Shown: positions 50,863-60,733, numbered from the stretch's first letter. The stretch is 64,000 bases of DNA from Bacteroidota bacterium (GCA_963169455.1 CAUJDW010000042.1:1-64000), one strand, 5' to 3'. The notes: generated from the sequence alone by a model not told the origin. Numbers and translations are program-made.

Positions 50863-52506
50863 TTAGAACCTCGCCACGATGCCGATCATGGCATTCAGCC
50901 CGAAGGTCGGATACCGGAACCAGCGCTGCCGCTTGTTGTTCGCCAGGTTGTTGACCTGAACAAACCCTCCGATGTTTTTGGTAAAGTAATAATCGGCTCC
51001 CAGGCTGATGTCGAAAAGCCCGTTCAGGTTCTCCGCATCGCCGTCATCATTGAGGAAGGGCACCCCGTTTTCGAGGAAGAAATCGCCGCGCACCGTCAGC
51101 TTGTCCTCCAGCGTGACATAACGGGCCCCTACATTAACGGTAAGCGAAGGCAGGTGCCAGGGCTTTTCCTCCCGCTCAAGAGAGAAGAAGTTCTGGCTCA
51201 CTGTGCCCGTCAGGGTGAATCCGTCAAAGAGGGGGGCCGACAGGGAAGCTTTTATGGTGAAAATGCTCGCCGTGTCATATAGGACGTCAAAGCGGGGAAT
51301 GGTGTCGTACACATCCGGCAACAGGAACAGGGCCAGGTCGTCCACCGTCTTGTAGCCGATCTGGGCGTCGTAATCGATGCCCTGAACGTTGCCGCGGACA
51401 CCGCCGTAAAAATAATAATAGCTACTGTTGCGCACCTGGATGCGGGAGGAGATGAACGGGTTGTAATCGCTCAGGCTGCGAAAGGTGTTCTTCTGCAGCG
51501 TGCCTGAAGCCCCCACATAAGCGCCGAGCACCTCGCCCAGAATGAGCGCCGACAATTCCACATCGGGAAAGAAGAAGAAGTTATCGTCATGGGAGGCGAT
51601 GTTGGCACCAAGCTTGGCGCTGAAGCTTTCAGCGTGATAGGTATAGGAGGGCCTCAGGAAAAAGTTGTTCAGGCTCTGGTTCGCAGTGTCCTTGTAAGAC
51701 GTAAAATCCGTTTCCAGCTCAATGGCCAGCGGATGGCTGCCATCGAACCACTTCGTACCGGAAAACAGGAGCCCGAAGCCTCTTTCGCGGGCGGCATAGT
51801 CGTCGTTCATAAGATAGAACTTCAGGCCGGCGTGGTAGTTGAAATCCGCTTCCGTCCGGGCGCCGTTGAAGATGCTGGCGTCGAAGTCGAAAATGTCAAA
51901 CTTCTGCCTGACCTGCTCCGGTTCGAAAGAAAAGTCTTCATCGAGGTCTTCATTGAGGCTGTTGTAGCCGTAGTAGTGCACCACGTCGGAGGAGTAGCCC
52001 AGCCCGCCATTGACGGAAAATCCCTGGTCGAAGTGATAAGTGCCGTCGGCGCCGAAGGCCGTATTGGAAAAGCGTTGGTTTTCCACCTGCTTGTTGTTAT
52101 TGGCGGAGTGGTGTTTGGCCGACAAGCCGAGGTTGAAGTTTTCGATATTGGTGATATTGTAAAAACCTTCCCCCAGGAAGGCGGCGGGAAATCCGCCGCC
52201 GAGGCGGGCATAACCGTCATAGCGCTCTCCCGACTCCTTGTTGGATGGCATGGCCAGAGGCCTGATCTTTGGCGGCAGGTAGGCCACTTCCAGGGAGCGG
52301 GAGCTAAGCAGGTACTCCTGCCTGCGCACACCCGTATCGAGCGGGGGCAGTTCCGGGTCCAGGCGGTAGCGCTCTGCATCGGCCAGGCGGGCGTCAAAGC
52401 TCTTGATGATATCCACCTGTTCGGCGGGAAGGTCCGGCTGCTGGGCTCCAAGAAATGCGGGCAGGGCGAGCAACAGCAGTAGAACAATATTTCTCAGGGC
52501 TTTCAT
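50863..52506 (-). CDS. Outer-membrane barrel protein (TonB receptor-like)
   Basis: A 547-residue protein with a signal peptide (MKALRNIVLLLLLALPAFLGAQ) and then ~20 amphipathic beta-strands ending NKRQRWFRYPTFGLNAMIGI, a typical barrel C-terminus. There is no clear TonB box or plug, so it is more like a porin-type barrel than a full TonB receptor. It sits 65 bp downstream of a large TPR protein on the same strand, a pairing seen in other Bacteroidota and suggesting an envelope complex (the pairing is from general recollection). ATG 52506 is chosen for the signal peptide. Confidence 0.8.
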   Translation of the reverse strand: MKALRNIVLLLLLALPAFLGAQQPDLPAEQVDIIKSFDARLADAERYRLDPELPPLDTGVRRQEYLLSSRSLEVAYLPPKIRPLAMPSNKESGERYDGYARLGGGFPAAFLGEGFYNITNIENFNLGLSAKHHSANNNKQVENQRFSNTAFGADGTYHFDQGFSVNGGLGYSSDVVHYYGYNSLNEDLDEDFSFEPEQVRQKFDIFDFDASIFNGARTEADFNYHAGLKFYLMNDDYAARERGFGLLFSGTKWFDGSHPLAIELETDFTSYKDTANQSLNNFFLRPSYTYHAESFSAKLGANIASHDDNFFFFPDVELSALILGEVLGAYVGASGTLQKNTFRSLSDYNPFISSRIQVRNSSYYYFYGGVRGNVQGIDYDAQIGYKTVDDLALFLLPDVYDTIPRFDVLYDTASIFTIKASLSAPLFDGFTLTGTVSQNFFSLEREEKPWHLPSLTVNVGARYVTLEDKLTVRGDFFLENGVPFLNDDGDAENLNGLFDISLGADYYFTKNIGGFVQVNNLANNKRQRWFRYPTFGLNAMIGIVARF

Positions 52507-52571
52507 TATTTGTCTTTTGTTTTTGTCTTCGGTTAAAATGGAATGCATCGCGGGGGTGTTTTCAGGGCGGG

Positions 52572-55500
52572 TCAGTTGCCGTCCTGCATCTCCAGGTTGC
52601 CGGAGTCCCTGTCCGTATTCAGGCGGCTCGAACGGTTGAGCTGGTTGTTGATGGTGGCCAGCTTTTGCTGTGCTTCGGCAACGAGGGCCTGGTCCTCATT
52701 ATAGTTTTCGAGCAGGGCCTCCAAAGCGGCGCGCGCATTGTACAGGTCGCCCCTTTCCGCCAGGACATCCGACAGCAGGATCACGCTTTTGGCTACCCAG
52801 TAGGGATAAGCGGAGCTTTCTTTATTGGATTCCAGGCAGAGCCGCTGAGCTTCTTCCAGGTTTCGCCGCAGGTAGTAGATATGGGCTTTCAGATAACGGG
52901 CTTCCGCGGTTTGTTCATTGTCGCTCAGGCGGATCACCTCGTTAAATGCCGTCAGGGCATTATCGTAGTCGCGCTGGTCGTAGGCGATCTTCCCCAGGTA
53001 GAAATTGGCCGTGGCTACCTGCAAACCGGAGGCGCTGGGGTTGTTGGCCACTTTGCGCGCCTGCTCCACCACGGCCTGGGTGCGCCCGGTGCGGTAGGCG
53101 CTTCGCAGGGCGCCCAGCTGGGCTTCAAACCGCATATCGGGGCTGGTGGCCACTTCTTCCAGTTTGACGTACAGGTCGTATGAGCGGGTAAAGTCCTGTT
53201 CGTGGTTGTAGGCGATGATCGCCGCCTTTTCCAGCGCCTTGACATAATAGGGGCTGGGGCCGCGTTCCACCACGGCTGAATAGTCATCGAGGGCGTTGGA
53301 GTATTGCTTCAGCACGCTGTAGGATTCGCCCCTGTTGTAGAGGGCCTGCAGGGTGTAGCTGCCCCGGGGGAATTTGCGCAGATAATCGGTGTAGGCCGTC
53401 ACGGCGCGCTCGTAATTGGCGTTCTCGAACTGCGCTTCCGCAGCGCGGAAATTGATCGAATCCCGCACTTCGCTCTCCACGTTGCCGCGAACGGTTTCCA
53501 GGAAGGCAAAATAGTCGTCGGCCCGGCCCAGGTCATCGACGTATATCTCTTCCAGGGCCGCCAGGGCCACATTGGCCTCGTTGGGCTCCGGGTTACTGGA
53601 AAACACCTGCTTGTAATAAGTGATCGCCCCGTCGATATTGCCCTGGGCATAACTGATCAGGCCCAGGCGGATGAGGGCCTTGGGCACCAGCTCCGACTTG
53701 CCCTGATAACGGCGCAGCAGCTCCTTGAGGGGGTCGGTGGCCTTGCTGAGCTGGCCGATCTCCTGATAGGTGGCGCCCATGGCCAGAAGGGCATCGTCGG
53801 CATAAGCCGAGTTGGGGAACTCTCTGGACAGGCGCTCCAGGGCGAGTATCTTATTGGAGGTGCGCCCCAGCAGCCCCTCGATGATGGCCTTCTGGTAGAG
53901 GGCATAGTCAAAGCCGGCGTATTGCCTGTCGATGGCCTTGTTATAATATTCAACGGCATTGAGGTACTGCTTGCGCTTGAACAGGCAATCTCCGGCGCGG
54001 AGAATGGCGTCGCCCAGCACCTGCTGTTTGACTTTGGTGCTTCGGATGAAGGAAAGGTTGCGCTCGATGCCCGATACGGCGTCCTGGAAAAAGCCCAATG
54101 CGGCCGCATGGTTATCCTGCTTGAGATAATTGTAGCCCTGGGTGTAATTGGCCGTAAAAATGGACGCCTCATCAGGCAGGTTGCTCATCGTTTTGGCCAG
54201 CGTCAGGTACTGGCCCATGAGGCGGATGCTGGCCTCGTAAGCGCTCTCCCTGTGGGCGATATCTCCCAGCCAGTAAATGGCCAGCGCCCGGGTGGGCGCA
54301 CTAATAGAATATTCCAGCGACTTTTCAAAGTGCTGCCTGGCGGCGGCCTGCTCATTATTCTGAAGTAACTGGAGCCCCCGCAGGTAGGCAACCCGCTGAT
54401 AGGTTTCCTGCAGCTTGGGCGTCTTGTTCGGTATCTTGTCCAGAATGGCCAGCGCCTGCTGGTAATCGCGGTAGCTGAGGAAAATCTCACTCATCAGGGT
54501 TTGCGCCTCCACGTAATAACGGGACTGGGGGCGCAGCTCCTGCAGCGCATTGATGGCTTCGCGGGGGTCTTTGAGCTCGTACGAGAGTTTGGCGTAATTC
54601 CAGAGCGCGTCTTCCTGAAGGACGGGGTCGTAGGCCAGGCGCTTGGCGTTGCCGAAAGCCGTACGGGCCGAAGCTTTTTGGTTCTGCTTCAAATAGGAAT
54701 CGCCCAGGATGAACATGGCGTTCTGTCCGATCTCCGAATCAACGGTTGATAATTCCTGGAGGTATTGTACAGCCCTGGGGTAATCCCCCGTCTGATAATA
54801 GGTGTAGCCGATCTGATAGAGTTCTTCCTCCCGGAGCTTTCCGGAACGCTCGGCGTAGTATTGCAGGTGCGGCAGCGCCCTGGCGTATTGTTTTTTCTCA
54901 AAGTAGGCCTGCCCCAGCAACTGGCGGATCTCCTTTTCATCGCTGATGTCGGGTTCTTTGAGCCGGGGTTCGGCGTAGGCGATCAGCTCATCGAAGCGCC
55001 GCTCGGCGAAGTAAATCTGAGACAGGTAGTAGGGAATATGGCGCCTGTACCGCTTGTTGCGTTCCACGGATTTGAACTGGGCGATGGCGTTGTCATAGCT
55101 GCCCTCGAAGAAATAACACAGCCCGAGGTAATAATTGGCGGGGTCCTTGTACTCCCCTTCCACGTCTTTGACCTCACGGAAGTTGTTTTTCGCCCTGGCA
55201 AAGTCCTTTTTGACAAACTGGGCATACCCCAGTTTGAACTTCACCTCCACTTTCTGCTCCCGGTTCATCCCGGAAGTGGGCACCTTGGAAAAATAATCGA
55301 TGGCTTTGTCGTATTCCCTGGCGTCGTAATAATAATTGGCCACCTCGATCAGCGCCTGGTTGGACAAGGGGCTTGGGGCGTACTTGCGCACGAAGTCCAG
55401 GATGAGCTTTTCCCCGTCCGGGGCTCCGAGGCGCACGGCGCAACGGGCATAATTGAGTTCCGATTTGGTGCGCAGCAGAACGGCCTCCGGTTCATTGGCA

Positions 55501-55682
55501 GGCTGCAGCAGTTCCAGAGACCGCTGAAACTCCTGCTGGGCTTTGCCGTAAACGCCCTGGCCGAAAAGGGATAGGCCGCTTTTATAGGTTTCGTTGGCTT
55601 CGGTGTAGACGGTGGTTTGTTGCGCAATAAGCGGTAGGAATGGAAGGCTTGCCACCAGGATCAGGGCAATTCTCTTTAGCAT
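52572..55682 (-). CDS. Large exported TPR protein
   Basis: A 1036-residue protein with a signal peptide (MLKRIALILVASLPFLPLIAQ) and more than 20 tetratricopeptide-type helix pairs along its whole length (e.g. PANYYLGLCYFFEGSYDNAI, ALYNRGESYSVLKQYSNALD, NFYLGKIAYDQRDYDNALTA). TPR solenoids bind partner proteins; with the neighbouring barrel it may form a periplasmic scaffold for an outer-membrane complex. The C-terminal ~60 residues are charged. Probably co-transcribed with the 50863 gene. Confidence 0.86.
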   Translation of the reverse strand: MLKRIALILVASLPFLPLIAQQTTVYTEANETYKSGLSLFGQGVYGKAQQEFQRSLELLQPANEPEAVLLRTKSELNYARCAVRLGAPDGEKLILDFVRKYAPSPLSNQALIEVANYYYDAREYDKAIDYFSKVPTSGMNREQKVEVKFKLGYAQFVKKDFARAKNNFREVKDVEGEYKDPANYYLGLCYFFEGSYDNAIAQFKSVERNKRYRRHIPYYLSQIYFAERRFDELIAYAEPRLKEPDISDEKEIRQLLGQAYFEKKQYARALPHLQYYAERSGKLREEELYQIGYTYYQTGDYPRAVQYLQELSTVDSEIGQNAMFILGDSYLKQNQKASARTAFGNAKRLAYDPVLQEDALWNYAKLSYELKDPREAINALQELRPQSRYYVEAQTLMSEIFLSYRDYQQALAILDKIPNKTPKLQETYQRVAYLRGLQLLQNNEQAAARQHFEKSLEYSISAPTRALAIYWLGDIAHRESAYEASIRLMGQYLTLAKTMSNLPDEASIFTANYTQGYNYLKQDNHAAALGFFQDAVSGIERNLSFIRSTKVKQQVLGDAILRAGDCLFKRKQYLNAVEYYNKAIDRQYAGFDYALYQKAIIEGLLGRTSNKILALERLSREFPNSAYADDALLAMGATYQEIGQLSKATDPLKELLRRYQGKSELVPKALIRLGLISYAQGNIDGAITYYKQVFSSNPEPNEANVALAALEEIYVDDLGRADDYFAFLETVRGNVESEVRDSINFRAAEAQFENANYERAVTAYTDYLRKFPRGSYTLQALYNRGESYSVLKQYSNALDDYSAVVERGPSPYYVKALEKAAIIAYNHEQDFTRSYDLYVKLEEVATSPDMRFEAQLGALRSAYRTGRTQAVVEQARKVANNPSASGLQVATANFYLGKIAYDQRDYDNALTAFNEVIRLSDNEQTAEARYLKAHIYYLRRNLEEAQRLCLESNKESSAYPYWVAKSVILLSDVLAERGDLYNARAALEALLENYNEDQALVAEAQQKLATINNQLNRSSRLNTDRDSGNLEMQDGN

Positions 55683-55893
55683 TGGACTTTTTTTTTGATT
55701 TGTTTCCCACCCTCCTCTGCCCGGAGGGGGCCTGGGCCGGGAAAGTACCCGTTTTGAACGCCGGGCAGCCGGAAAAGCTTATTCCCGGCGGAGCGAATTT
55801 ATAAAAAATTTTAACTTTTCGCGATTTGGAGCGGCATGCGGGGCATCACCGGCGCTGCGAGCCTGCCTGCCTCCTTCTCACCTGCTCCGGGCT
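55683..55893. other. Intergenic spacer
   Basis: No supported gene or repeat was seen in these 211 bp. Confidence 0.35.
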
Positions 55894-57138
55894 TCAGCCT
55901 TCAAAGCCTAGTATTGCCGCCTCGATGATATCGCAGCATTCATTCAACTGTTCTTCAGACATGACCAGAGGCGGGGCGAAACGGATAATATTGCCGTGGG
56001 TAGGTTTGGCCAGAAGCCCGTTTTCAGCCAGTTTCAGGCAGATGTTCCAGGCGGTTTCCCCTTCCGGTTCGTCGTCGATGACGATGGCATTGAGCAAGCC
56101 CTTGCCTCTGACCTGCTCCACCAGGCCTGATTTTTCAACCAGCTTTTCCTGTATCCGGCTGCGGAAGATTTTGCCCAGATAATCGGCGTTTTCAGCGAGT
56201 TTTTCGTCCTTCACGACCTGCAGGGCCTCCATGGCTACGGCGCAGGCCAGCGGGTTGCCGCCGAATGTAGAGCCATGCTGGCCGGGCTTCAGCGTGAGCA
56301 TGATCTCGTCGCGGGCAAGAACGGCGGAAACCGGAAACACACCGCCGGAAATGGCTTTGCCAAGCACCAGGATATCCGGCAGGAAACCCTCGTGCTGGCA
56401 TGCCAGCAACCTGCCCGTACGCGCGATGCCGGTCTGCACTTCATCAGCGATGAACAGCACATTGTTCCGCCGGCAAAGCTCGTAGGCCTGGCGCAGATAA
56501 CCATCATCGGGTACAAAGACGCCTGCCTCCCCCTGAATTGGCTCCACCATAAACCCCGCAACATGGGGGTCCTGGAGCGCAGCCTCCAAAGCAGGCAGGT
56601 CATTGTAGGGTATAATGGTGTAGCCCGGCATATATGGGCCGAAGTTGCGCGTGGAATTGCTGTCGGTGGAAGACGAAATGGCCGCCAGGGAACGGCCCCA
56701 GAAATTGCCCGCCACAAAGATGACCCTGGCCTGGTTGGCCGGCACGCCTTTGACTTCGTAAGCCCATTTGCGGCATAGCTTGACGGCCGTCTCGCAGGCT
56801 TCCACCCCGGTGTTCATCGGCAATACCCTGTCGTAGCCGAAATAGCGCGTGATATATTGCTCGAAAGGCCCGAGCATGTCGTTGTAAAAGGCCCTGGAGG
56901 TCAGGGTCAGGCGCCGGGCCTGCTCCGTCAGCGCCTTGATGATGCGCGGATGGCAATGGCCCTGGTTGACTGCTGAATAGGCAGACAGGAAGTCATAGTA
57001 TTTTTTCCCCTCCACATCCCAGACAAATACGCCTTCGCCGCGCGACAATACCACCGGCAGAGGGTGGTAGTTGTGCGCTCCGTAATGGTCTTCCAACTGC
57101 ATCAGATGCTGGGAGGTAAGTGTGCTTTCGTGTATCAT
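55894..57138 (-). CDS. rocD: Ornithine aminotransferase
   Basis: A 414-residue class III aminotransferase. PLP lysine K261 ([17 protein letters not shown]), cofactor Asp in [14 protein letters not shown], and the substrate segment [49 protein letters not shown] is characteristic of ornithine--oxo-acid transaminase, which converts ornithine to glutamate-5-semialdehyde. The length is normal. It is preceded by the nicotinamidase-like gene on the same strand with a 35-bp gap. Confidence 0.92.
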   Translation of the reverse strand: MIHESTLTSQHLMQLEDHYGAHNYHPLPVVLSRGEGVFVWDVEGKKYYDFLSAYSAVNQGHCHPRIIKALTEQARRLTLTSRAFYNDMLGPFEQYITRYFGYDRVLPMNTGVEACETAVKLCRKWAYEVKGVPANQARVIFVAGNFWGRSLAAISSSTDSNSTRNFGPYMPGYTIIPYNDLPALEAALQDPHVAGFMVEPIQGEAGVFVPDDGYLRQAYELCRRNNVLFIADEVQTGIARTGRLLACQHEGFLPDILVLGKAISGGVFPVSAVLARDEIMLTLKPGQHGSTFGGNPLACAVAMEALQVVKDEKLAENADYLGKIFRSRIQEKLVEKSGLVEQVRGKGLLNAIVIDDEPEGETAWNICLKLAENGLLAKPTHGNIIRFAPPLVMSEEQLNECCDIIEAAILGFEG

Positions 57139-57173
57139 AGCCAGGATTTTTACATGCGGACAATAACTCAGCC

Positions 57174-57785
57174 CTAAATATCGGAGGCTTCTACAATGAT
57201 AGCACCTTTTTCGGTCATTTCCATTACTGCCCGCTCAGAATCTCCTTCCCGCAGGTTGAAGGCGCGGCAAGCGTCGCGGATGACGTAGGTTTTGAAACCC
57301 AGTGCAAGCGCATCGAGCGCGCTATATTTAACACACTGGTCCAGCGCCAGGCCCATCAGGTACAACTCGCTGGCGCCCCGCTCCCGGAGGTATTCCCCCA
57401 GGCCCGTCGATTTCAGGTGCGCTTCGTCAAAAAAAGCACTGTAGCTGTCGATGTCGGGGTCGGCCCCCTGGACAAACACCCTTTCAAAACCCGATGTATC
57501 CAGCCCGCGGGCAAATTCCGCTCCGAAGCTCCCCTGCACGCAGTGCATGTGTTGCAATACCAGTTCCCGCCCCTTGAGGCGGATGGTATCGCCCGGGCGG
57601 CGCCAGAGGTGGTTGGCGGCAAAAACGGCATGGTTGGCAGGGTGCCAGTCCTGGGTAGCCAGCACCAGCCCGAACTGCTGCATCAAGCTGTTGGCAATGG
57701 GCGCCACTTCATCTCCGCCTGCCACTTCCACAGCGCCTCCTGGGCAAAAATCATTCTGAAGGCATACGACGAGCAATGCTCTCAT
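57174..57785 (-). CDS. Nicotinamidase-like hydrolase with altered catalytic residues
   Basis: A 203-residue isochorismatase-fold protein. The metal-binding residues are kept (D46 and H48 in [10 protein letters not shown]81 in [12 protein letters not shown]) and the nucleophile Cys is present (C151 in [15 protein letters not shown]). The catalytic Asp normally found in the first strand (VDxQNDF) is Cys here (C8 in LVVCLQNDF, codon TGC), and the catalytic Lys before DSYSAF is Gln (Q106 in [15 protein letters not shown]). With both lost, ordinary nicotinamidase chemistry is doubtful. It lies 35 bp before ornithine aminotransferase and is likely co-transcribed. Function uncertain. Confidence 0.85.
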   Translation of the reverse strand: MRALLVVCLQNDFCPGGAVEVAGGDEVAPIANSLMQQFGLVLATQDWHPANHAVFAANHLWRRPGDTIRLKGRELVLQHMHCVQGSFGAEFARGLDTSGFERVFVQGADPDIDSYSAFFDEAHLKSTGLGEYLRERGASELYLMGLALDQCVKYSALDALALGFKTYVIRDACRAFNLREGDSERAVMEMTEKGAIIVEASDI

Positions 57786-57961
57786 ATCAGGACGATAATT
57801 ATTTCACTTTTTGATTTCGGCCAACTCAGCCGCCTCAACCCGCCTGCGGCAGGCCTCTAATCTGAGAATGCCTGCGAGGCGCTGTTTGTTCTCCGGATTT
57901 CCTTTCCCCCACGGGCATCGGGCGGGAAATTCAAAGGAGACAGGCGAGTATGCGGAGCCTG

Positions 57962-58612
57962 TCAGGCCAGGCGGCCATCCTGCATTTCCAGGCAGCGGTC
58001 GCTCATGGCCGCCAGTTCCTTGTTGTGCGTCACGATGATAAACGTCTGCTGAAAATCGCGCCGGAGGTTGAACAACAACTGATGGAGTTCCTGTGAGGAA
58101 GCCGAATCGAGGTTGCCCGAAGGTTCGTCGGCAAAAACGATGGCGGGCTGGTTCATCAGGGAGCGGGCGACCGCCACACGCTGCTGTTCCCCGCCCGACA
58201 ACTGGGCAGGCTTATGCGACAGGCGGCCCGACAGGCCCAGGTAGTCGAGCAGTTCGCGGGCCCTTTCCCGGGCTTTGCTTTCAGGCTGCCTGGCAATGAG
58301 GGCGGGAATAAAGGTGTTTTCCAATGCCGTAAATTCCGGCAGCAGGTGGTGAAACTGAAACACAAAACCAATGTTGCTGTTCCGGAAGGCCGCCATCCGC
58401 TTCGGCCCCATCTTCGAGACATCTTCCCCGTTGATCAGCAGCTGGCCTTCATCGGCCCGGTCGAGGGTGCCCAGAATGTGTAGCAGGGTGCTTTTGCCGG
58501 CCCCTGACTTCCCTACGATGGAGACCACTTCCCCCTTCCGCACTTCCAGGTCTACTCCCTTGAGCACGTGAAGCTTACCGAACGATTTATGGATGTTTCG
58601 CGCCTGGATCAC
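57962..58612 (-). CDS. ABC transporter ATP-binding protein (LolD-type)
   Basis: A 216-residue ATPase: Walker A G34-KSGAGKS-T42, signature [16 protein letters not shown], Walker [14 protein letters not shown] and the [16 protein letters not shown]-loop typical of LolD (lipoprotein release). The GTG at 58612 is the likely start ((M)[14 protein letters not shown]); an exact TAnnTTTG element lies 25 bp upstream, and no ATG exists at the conserved N-terminus. No LolC/E permease is adjacent. Confidence 0.9.
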   Translation of the reverse strand: MIQARNIHKSFGKLHVLKGVDLEVRKGEVVSIVGKSGAGKSTLLHILGTLDRADEGQLLINGEDVSKMGPKRMAAFRNSNIGFVFQFHHLLPEFTALENTFIPALIARQPESKARERARELLDYLGLSGRLSHKPAQLSGGEQQRVAVARSLMNQPAIVFADEPSGNLDSASSQELHQLLFNLRRDFQQTFIIVTHNKELAAMSDRCLEMQDGRLA

Positions 58613-58637
58613 TGTTCTGCTTTTGATTTTGCTGCGC

Positions 58638-58645
58638 CAAAAATA
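58638..58645 (-). promoter_or_regulatory. -7 element TATTTTTG of the LolD-type gene
   Basis: An exact TAnnTTTG match on the minus strand, 25 bp before GTG 58612. It lies inside the longer frame (to 58729), so that extension would not be transcribed from here. Confidence 0.42.
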
Positions 58646-58727
58646 ACAAAAAACGGGACAGCAGGCCCTACACTGCCCGCGAAAGCGGGATTTCCCCACA
58701 CCGGGACCGGGCTGGCAGTAAAACTGC

Positions 58728-58761
58728 AAAAAAAAAGAGCGAAGAAAAATGCTTCGCTCTT
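58728..58761 (-). terminator. Intrinsic terminator with nine-U tail
   Basis: On the minus strand AAGAGCGAAG pairs with CTTCGCTCTT (58752-58761 and 58735-58744; 10 bp, 7-base loop) and is followed by an uninterrupted run of T ending at 58728. It is a textbook rho-independent terminator. Confidence 0.85.
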
Positions 58762-58898
58762 GTAAGAAATCACCCGACTGTTATTATGAAGGATTTATCA
58801 CCCTTCAAAAAATACTACCATTTATCTTTAACTATTTAACCAAAAAACATTCGACTTATGGGCCGCAGGCTCCTGTTATACTATTTCGCTCCGCAGCC
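58728..58898 (-). ncRNA. Candidate small RNA, about 170 nt
   Basis: Between a promoter-like element (58904-58934) and the terminator (58728-58761) there is no coding frame longer than a few codons. The predicted RNA starts near 58898 and contains two small internal stems (AGCCTG/CAGGCT; CCTTCA/TGAAGG) before the terminator hairpin. The alternative is a 220-nt 3-prime untranslated region of the ABC permease gene at 58981. No known RNA family is recognised. Confidence 0.45.
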
Positions 58899-58903
58899 TG
58901 ACA

Positions 58904-58934
58904 CAAAAATACAAATTTGAGGGAAAATGTTAAA
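58904..58934 (-). promoter_or_regulatory. Promoter-like element for the candidate small RNA
   Basis: On the minus strand TATTTTTG (58904-58911, exact TAnnTTTG) is preceded after a 19-bp spacer by TTTA (58931-58934, one mismatch to TTTG). Confidence 0.45.
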
Positions 58935-58980
58935 GTAGTCTTAAATTTTTTATGCTTTATACGGAAAATATTCTCAGAAG

Positions 58981-59787
58981 TTACAAATCTGCTCTTTTTA
59001 CCAGGCGAAAAGCCAGCAAAAGAAAGAGTACGGAATAAACGAGCGTAGCGATTACCGCTTCGGCAGGGCTCAGAAAGAGGCTGAAACCGTAGTTGGAAAT
59101 GAATTCGTCAGCCATCTGCGTAAAGGGCAGGGGGGTAAGGTCCTCAATGGCATTCATGGGATAGAAGTGCATGCTGTGGTGCTTCCACAACTGCAGGTGC
59201 ACGCCCCACCTCAGAATGGCTTCCAGAAACATCACATACGAGAGATAGAGGAAAAGGGCAATGCCCGTCCGCTTTACCCAGAATCCCAGCAGGGCGCCGA
59301 AGCTCATATACCCGAAGCACATCAGTAAATAGCGGGGAATACAGGACGCGTTCTGCACCACCTTGTGCCAGTATATGGCCGGGGTGTTGAAATAGCCTAT
59401 CAGCAGGGCGCAGAGGGCGTAATAGGCCGTGGCCAGCACACTGACGCCGAGAATGACGTACAGCTTGCCGAGAAAATACTGCTTCCGGCTCAGGCCGGTA
59501 ATGATGTTCTGCCGCATGGTGCGGTAGCTGTACTCCGTGGTAATGGATATGATGGACAGAAACCCGAAGAAAAAGAAACAAAGCCAGCTTCCAACGTAGG
59601 CCAGCCATTCCCAGACGGTGGGGAAGATAAACAGCACCTCATTGGTCATCAGGGGCGGCGGCAGTTCGGGAATGCGCTTTCCCAGCAGCAGGATGGTGGG
59701 CAGTAAGGCCAGATAAAATGCTATGAAAATGCGGAAGGCGGCTAGTTTGTTCAGCTTTTTCCATTCCAGCTTCAGCAGGTAAAGCAT
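58981..59787 (-). CDS. ABC-2 type transporter permease
   Basis: A 268-residue membrane protein with six hydrophobic segments (~12-30, 50-75, 90-125, 130-150, 160-180, 240-262), starting at ATG 59787 (MLYLLKLEWKKLNKLAAFRI). A GTG at 59814 that overlaps the ATPase stop by one base is the alternative. ITTEYSYRTMRQNIITGLSR is the conserved loop of ABC-2 permeases that contacts the ATPase. It works with the ATP-binding protein directly upstream. Substrate unknown. Confidence 0.85.
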   Translation of the reverse strand: MLYLLKLEWKKLNKLAAFRIFIAFYLALLPTILLLGKRIPELPPPLMTNEVLFIFPTVWEWLAYVGSWLCFFFFGFLSIISITTEYSYRTMRQNIITGLSRKQYFLGKLYVILGVSVLATAYYALCALLIGYFNTPAIYWHKVVQNASCIPRYLLMCFGYMSFGALLGFWVKRTGIALFLYLSYVMFLEAILRWGVHLQLWKHHSMHFYPMNAIEDLTPLPFTQMADEFISNYGFSLFLSPAEAVIATLVYSVLFLLLAFRLVKRADL

Positions 59788-59813
59788 ATCAGCTTCAGGT
59801 TTAAGGGTAAGCA

Positions 59814-60707
59814 CTAAATTTCGCGGGAGGTGATGGCCAGGAATTCGGACTCCAGGCTTTTTTTGACGACTCTGAGGTGGGATAGCACAACGCCTTTTTC
59901 GAAAGCCAGCCGGTTGATGGTGGAGGGTGGCACCTCTTCAGACAAATACAACAACAGGCGCCCGTTCTGCTCCTCGGCCCGGCGCACAGGCGGGAAAGCA
60001 GAAAATGCTTCGCGAAGCGCGGCCAGGTTTTCGGCCCCGGTTTCCACAACCACGTCGTCACTGATGATGGCTCCTACCGTGCCGGTGGCGAGCAATTTCC
60101 CGTTTTTGATGATGGCTACGTGCGAGCAGGCTTTCTCGACCTCGTCGAGAATATGGCTGGCCATGATAATGGTTTTGCCCATACCGGCAATATCCTTCAG
60201 CGTTTGGCGAACCTCAGCGATGCCCTGGGGGTCAAGGCCGTTGGTGGGTTCGTCAAAAATGAGCACTTCCGGGCCGCCGACCATGGCCGCCGCAATGGCC
60301 AGGCGTTGCTTCATACCCAGCGAATAGGTGCGGAAAGGTGATTTCCGGCGGTGGTGCAGGTTCACCATCTCCAGCAACTCACCGATCTTCGGGCTCTGGG
60401 CGCGCCTGATGTGGGCAACGATCTCCAGGTTTTCCACGGCATTGAGGTAGGGGTAAAAATTGGGCGTTTCCAGCAAGGCCCCGATATGCCGCCGGTGATC
60501 CTGGCCATAACGCCCGCCAAACCACTGATACTGGCCGGCATCGGGATGGACGATGCCCAGAACGGCCCCCAGGGCAGTCGTTTTCCCGCTGCCGTTCGGG
60601 CCCAGTATGCCGAACGACATGCCCTGCTCCACTTCGAGGCTCAGGCCATCCACGGCGGTAATCCTGCCATAGCGTTTCGTCAGCCCCTGAATTGAAAGTA
60701 TGCTCAT
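59814..60707 (-). CDS. ABC transporter ATP-binding protein (BcrA/GldA-like)
   Basis: A 297-residue ATPase with Walker A G36-PNGSGKT-T44, signature YSLGMKQRLAIAAAM, Walker B VLIFDEPTNGLDPQG, and a C-terminal ~80-residue extension common in DrrA/BcrA-type ATPases. It pairs with the ABC-2 permease at 58981. The GldA gliding ATPase has the same architecture, but no other gld gene is here, so I do not assign that role. A TAnnTTTG element lies 27 bp upstream. Confidence 0.9.
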   Translation of the reverse strand: MSILSIQGLTKRYGRITAVDGLSLEVEQGMSFGILGPNGSGKTTALGAVLGIVHPDAGQYQWFGGRYGQDHRRHIGALLETPNFYPYLNAVENLEIVAHIRRAQSPKIGELLEMVNLHHRRKSPFRTYSLGMKQRLAIAAAMVGGPEVLIFDEPTNGLDPQGIAEVRQTLKDIAGMGKTIIMASHILDEVEKACSHVAIIKNGKLLATGTVGAIISDDVVVETGAENLAALREAFSAFPPVRRAEEQNGRLLLYLSEEVPPSTINRLAFEKGVVLSHLRVVKKSLESEFLAITSREI

Positions 60708-60733
60708 TTATTCCCGTTTTCTTCTGATGGCTT

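Noticed and set aside
59814..60707. Gliding ATPase GldA
   Set aside because: Architecture fits many BcrA-type ATPases; no other gld genes are adjacent, so the specific name is not supported.
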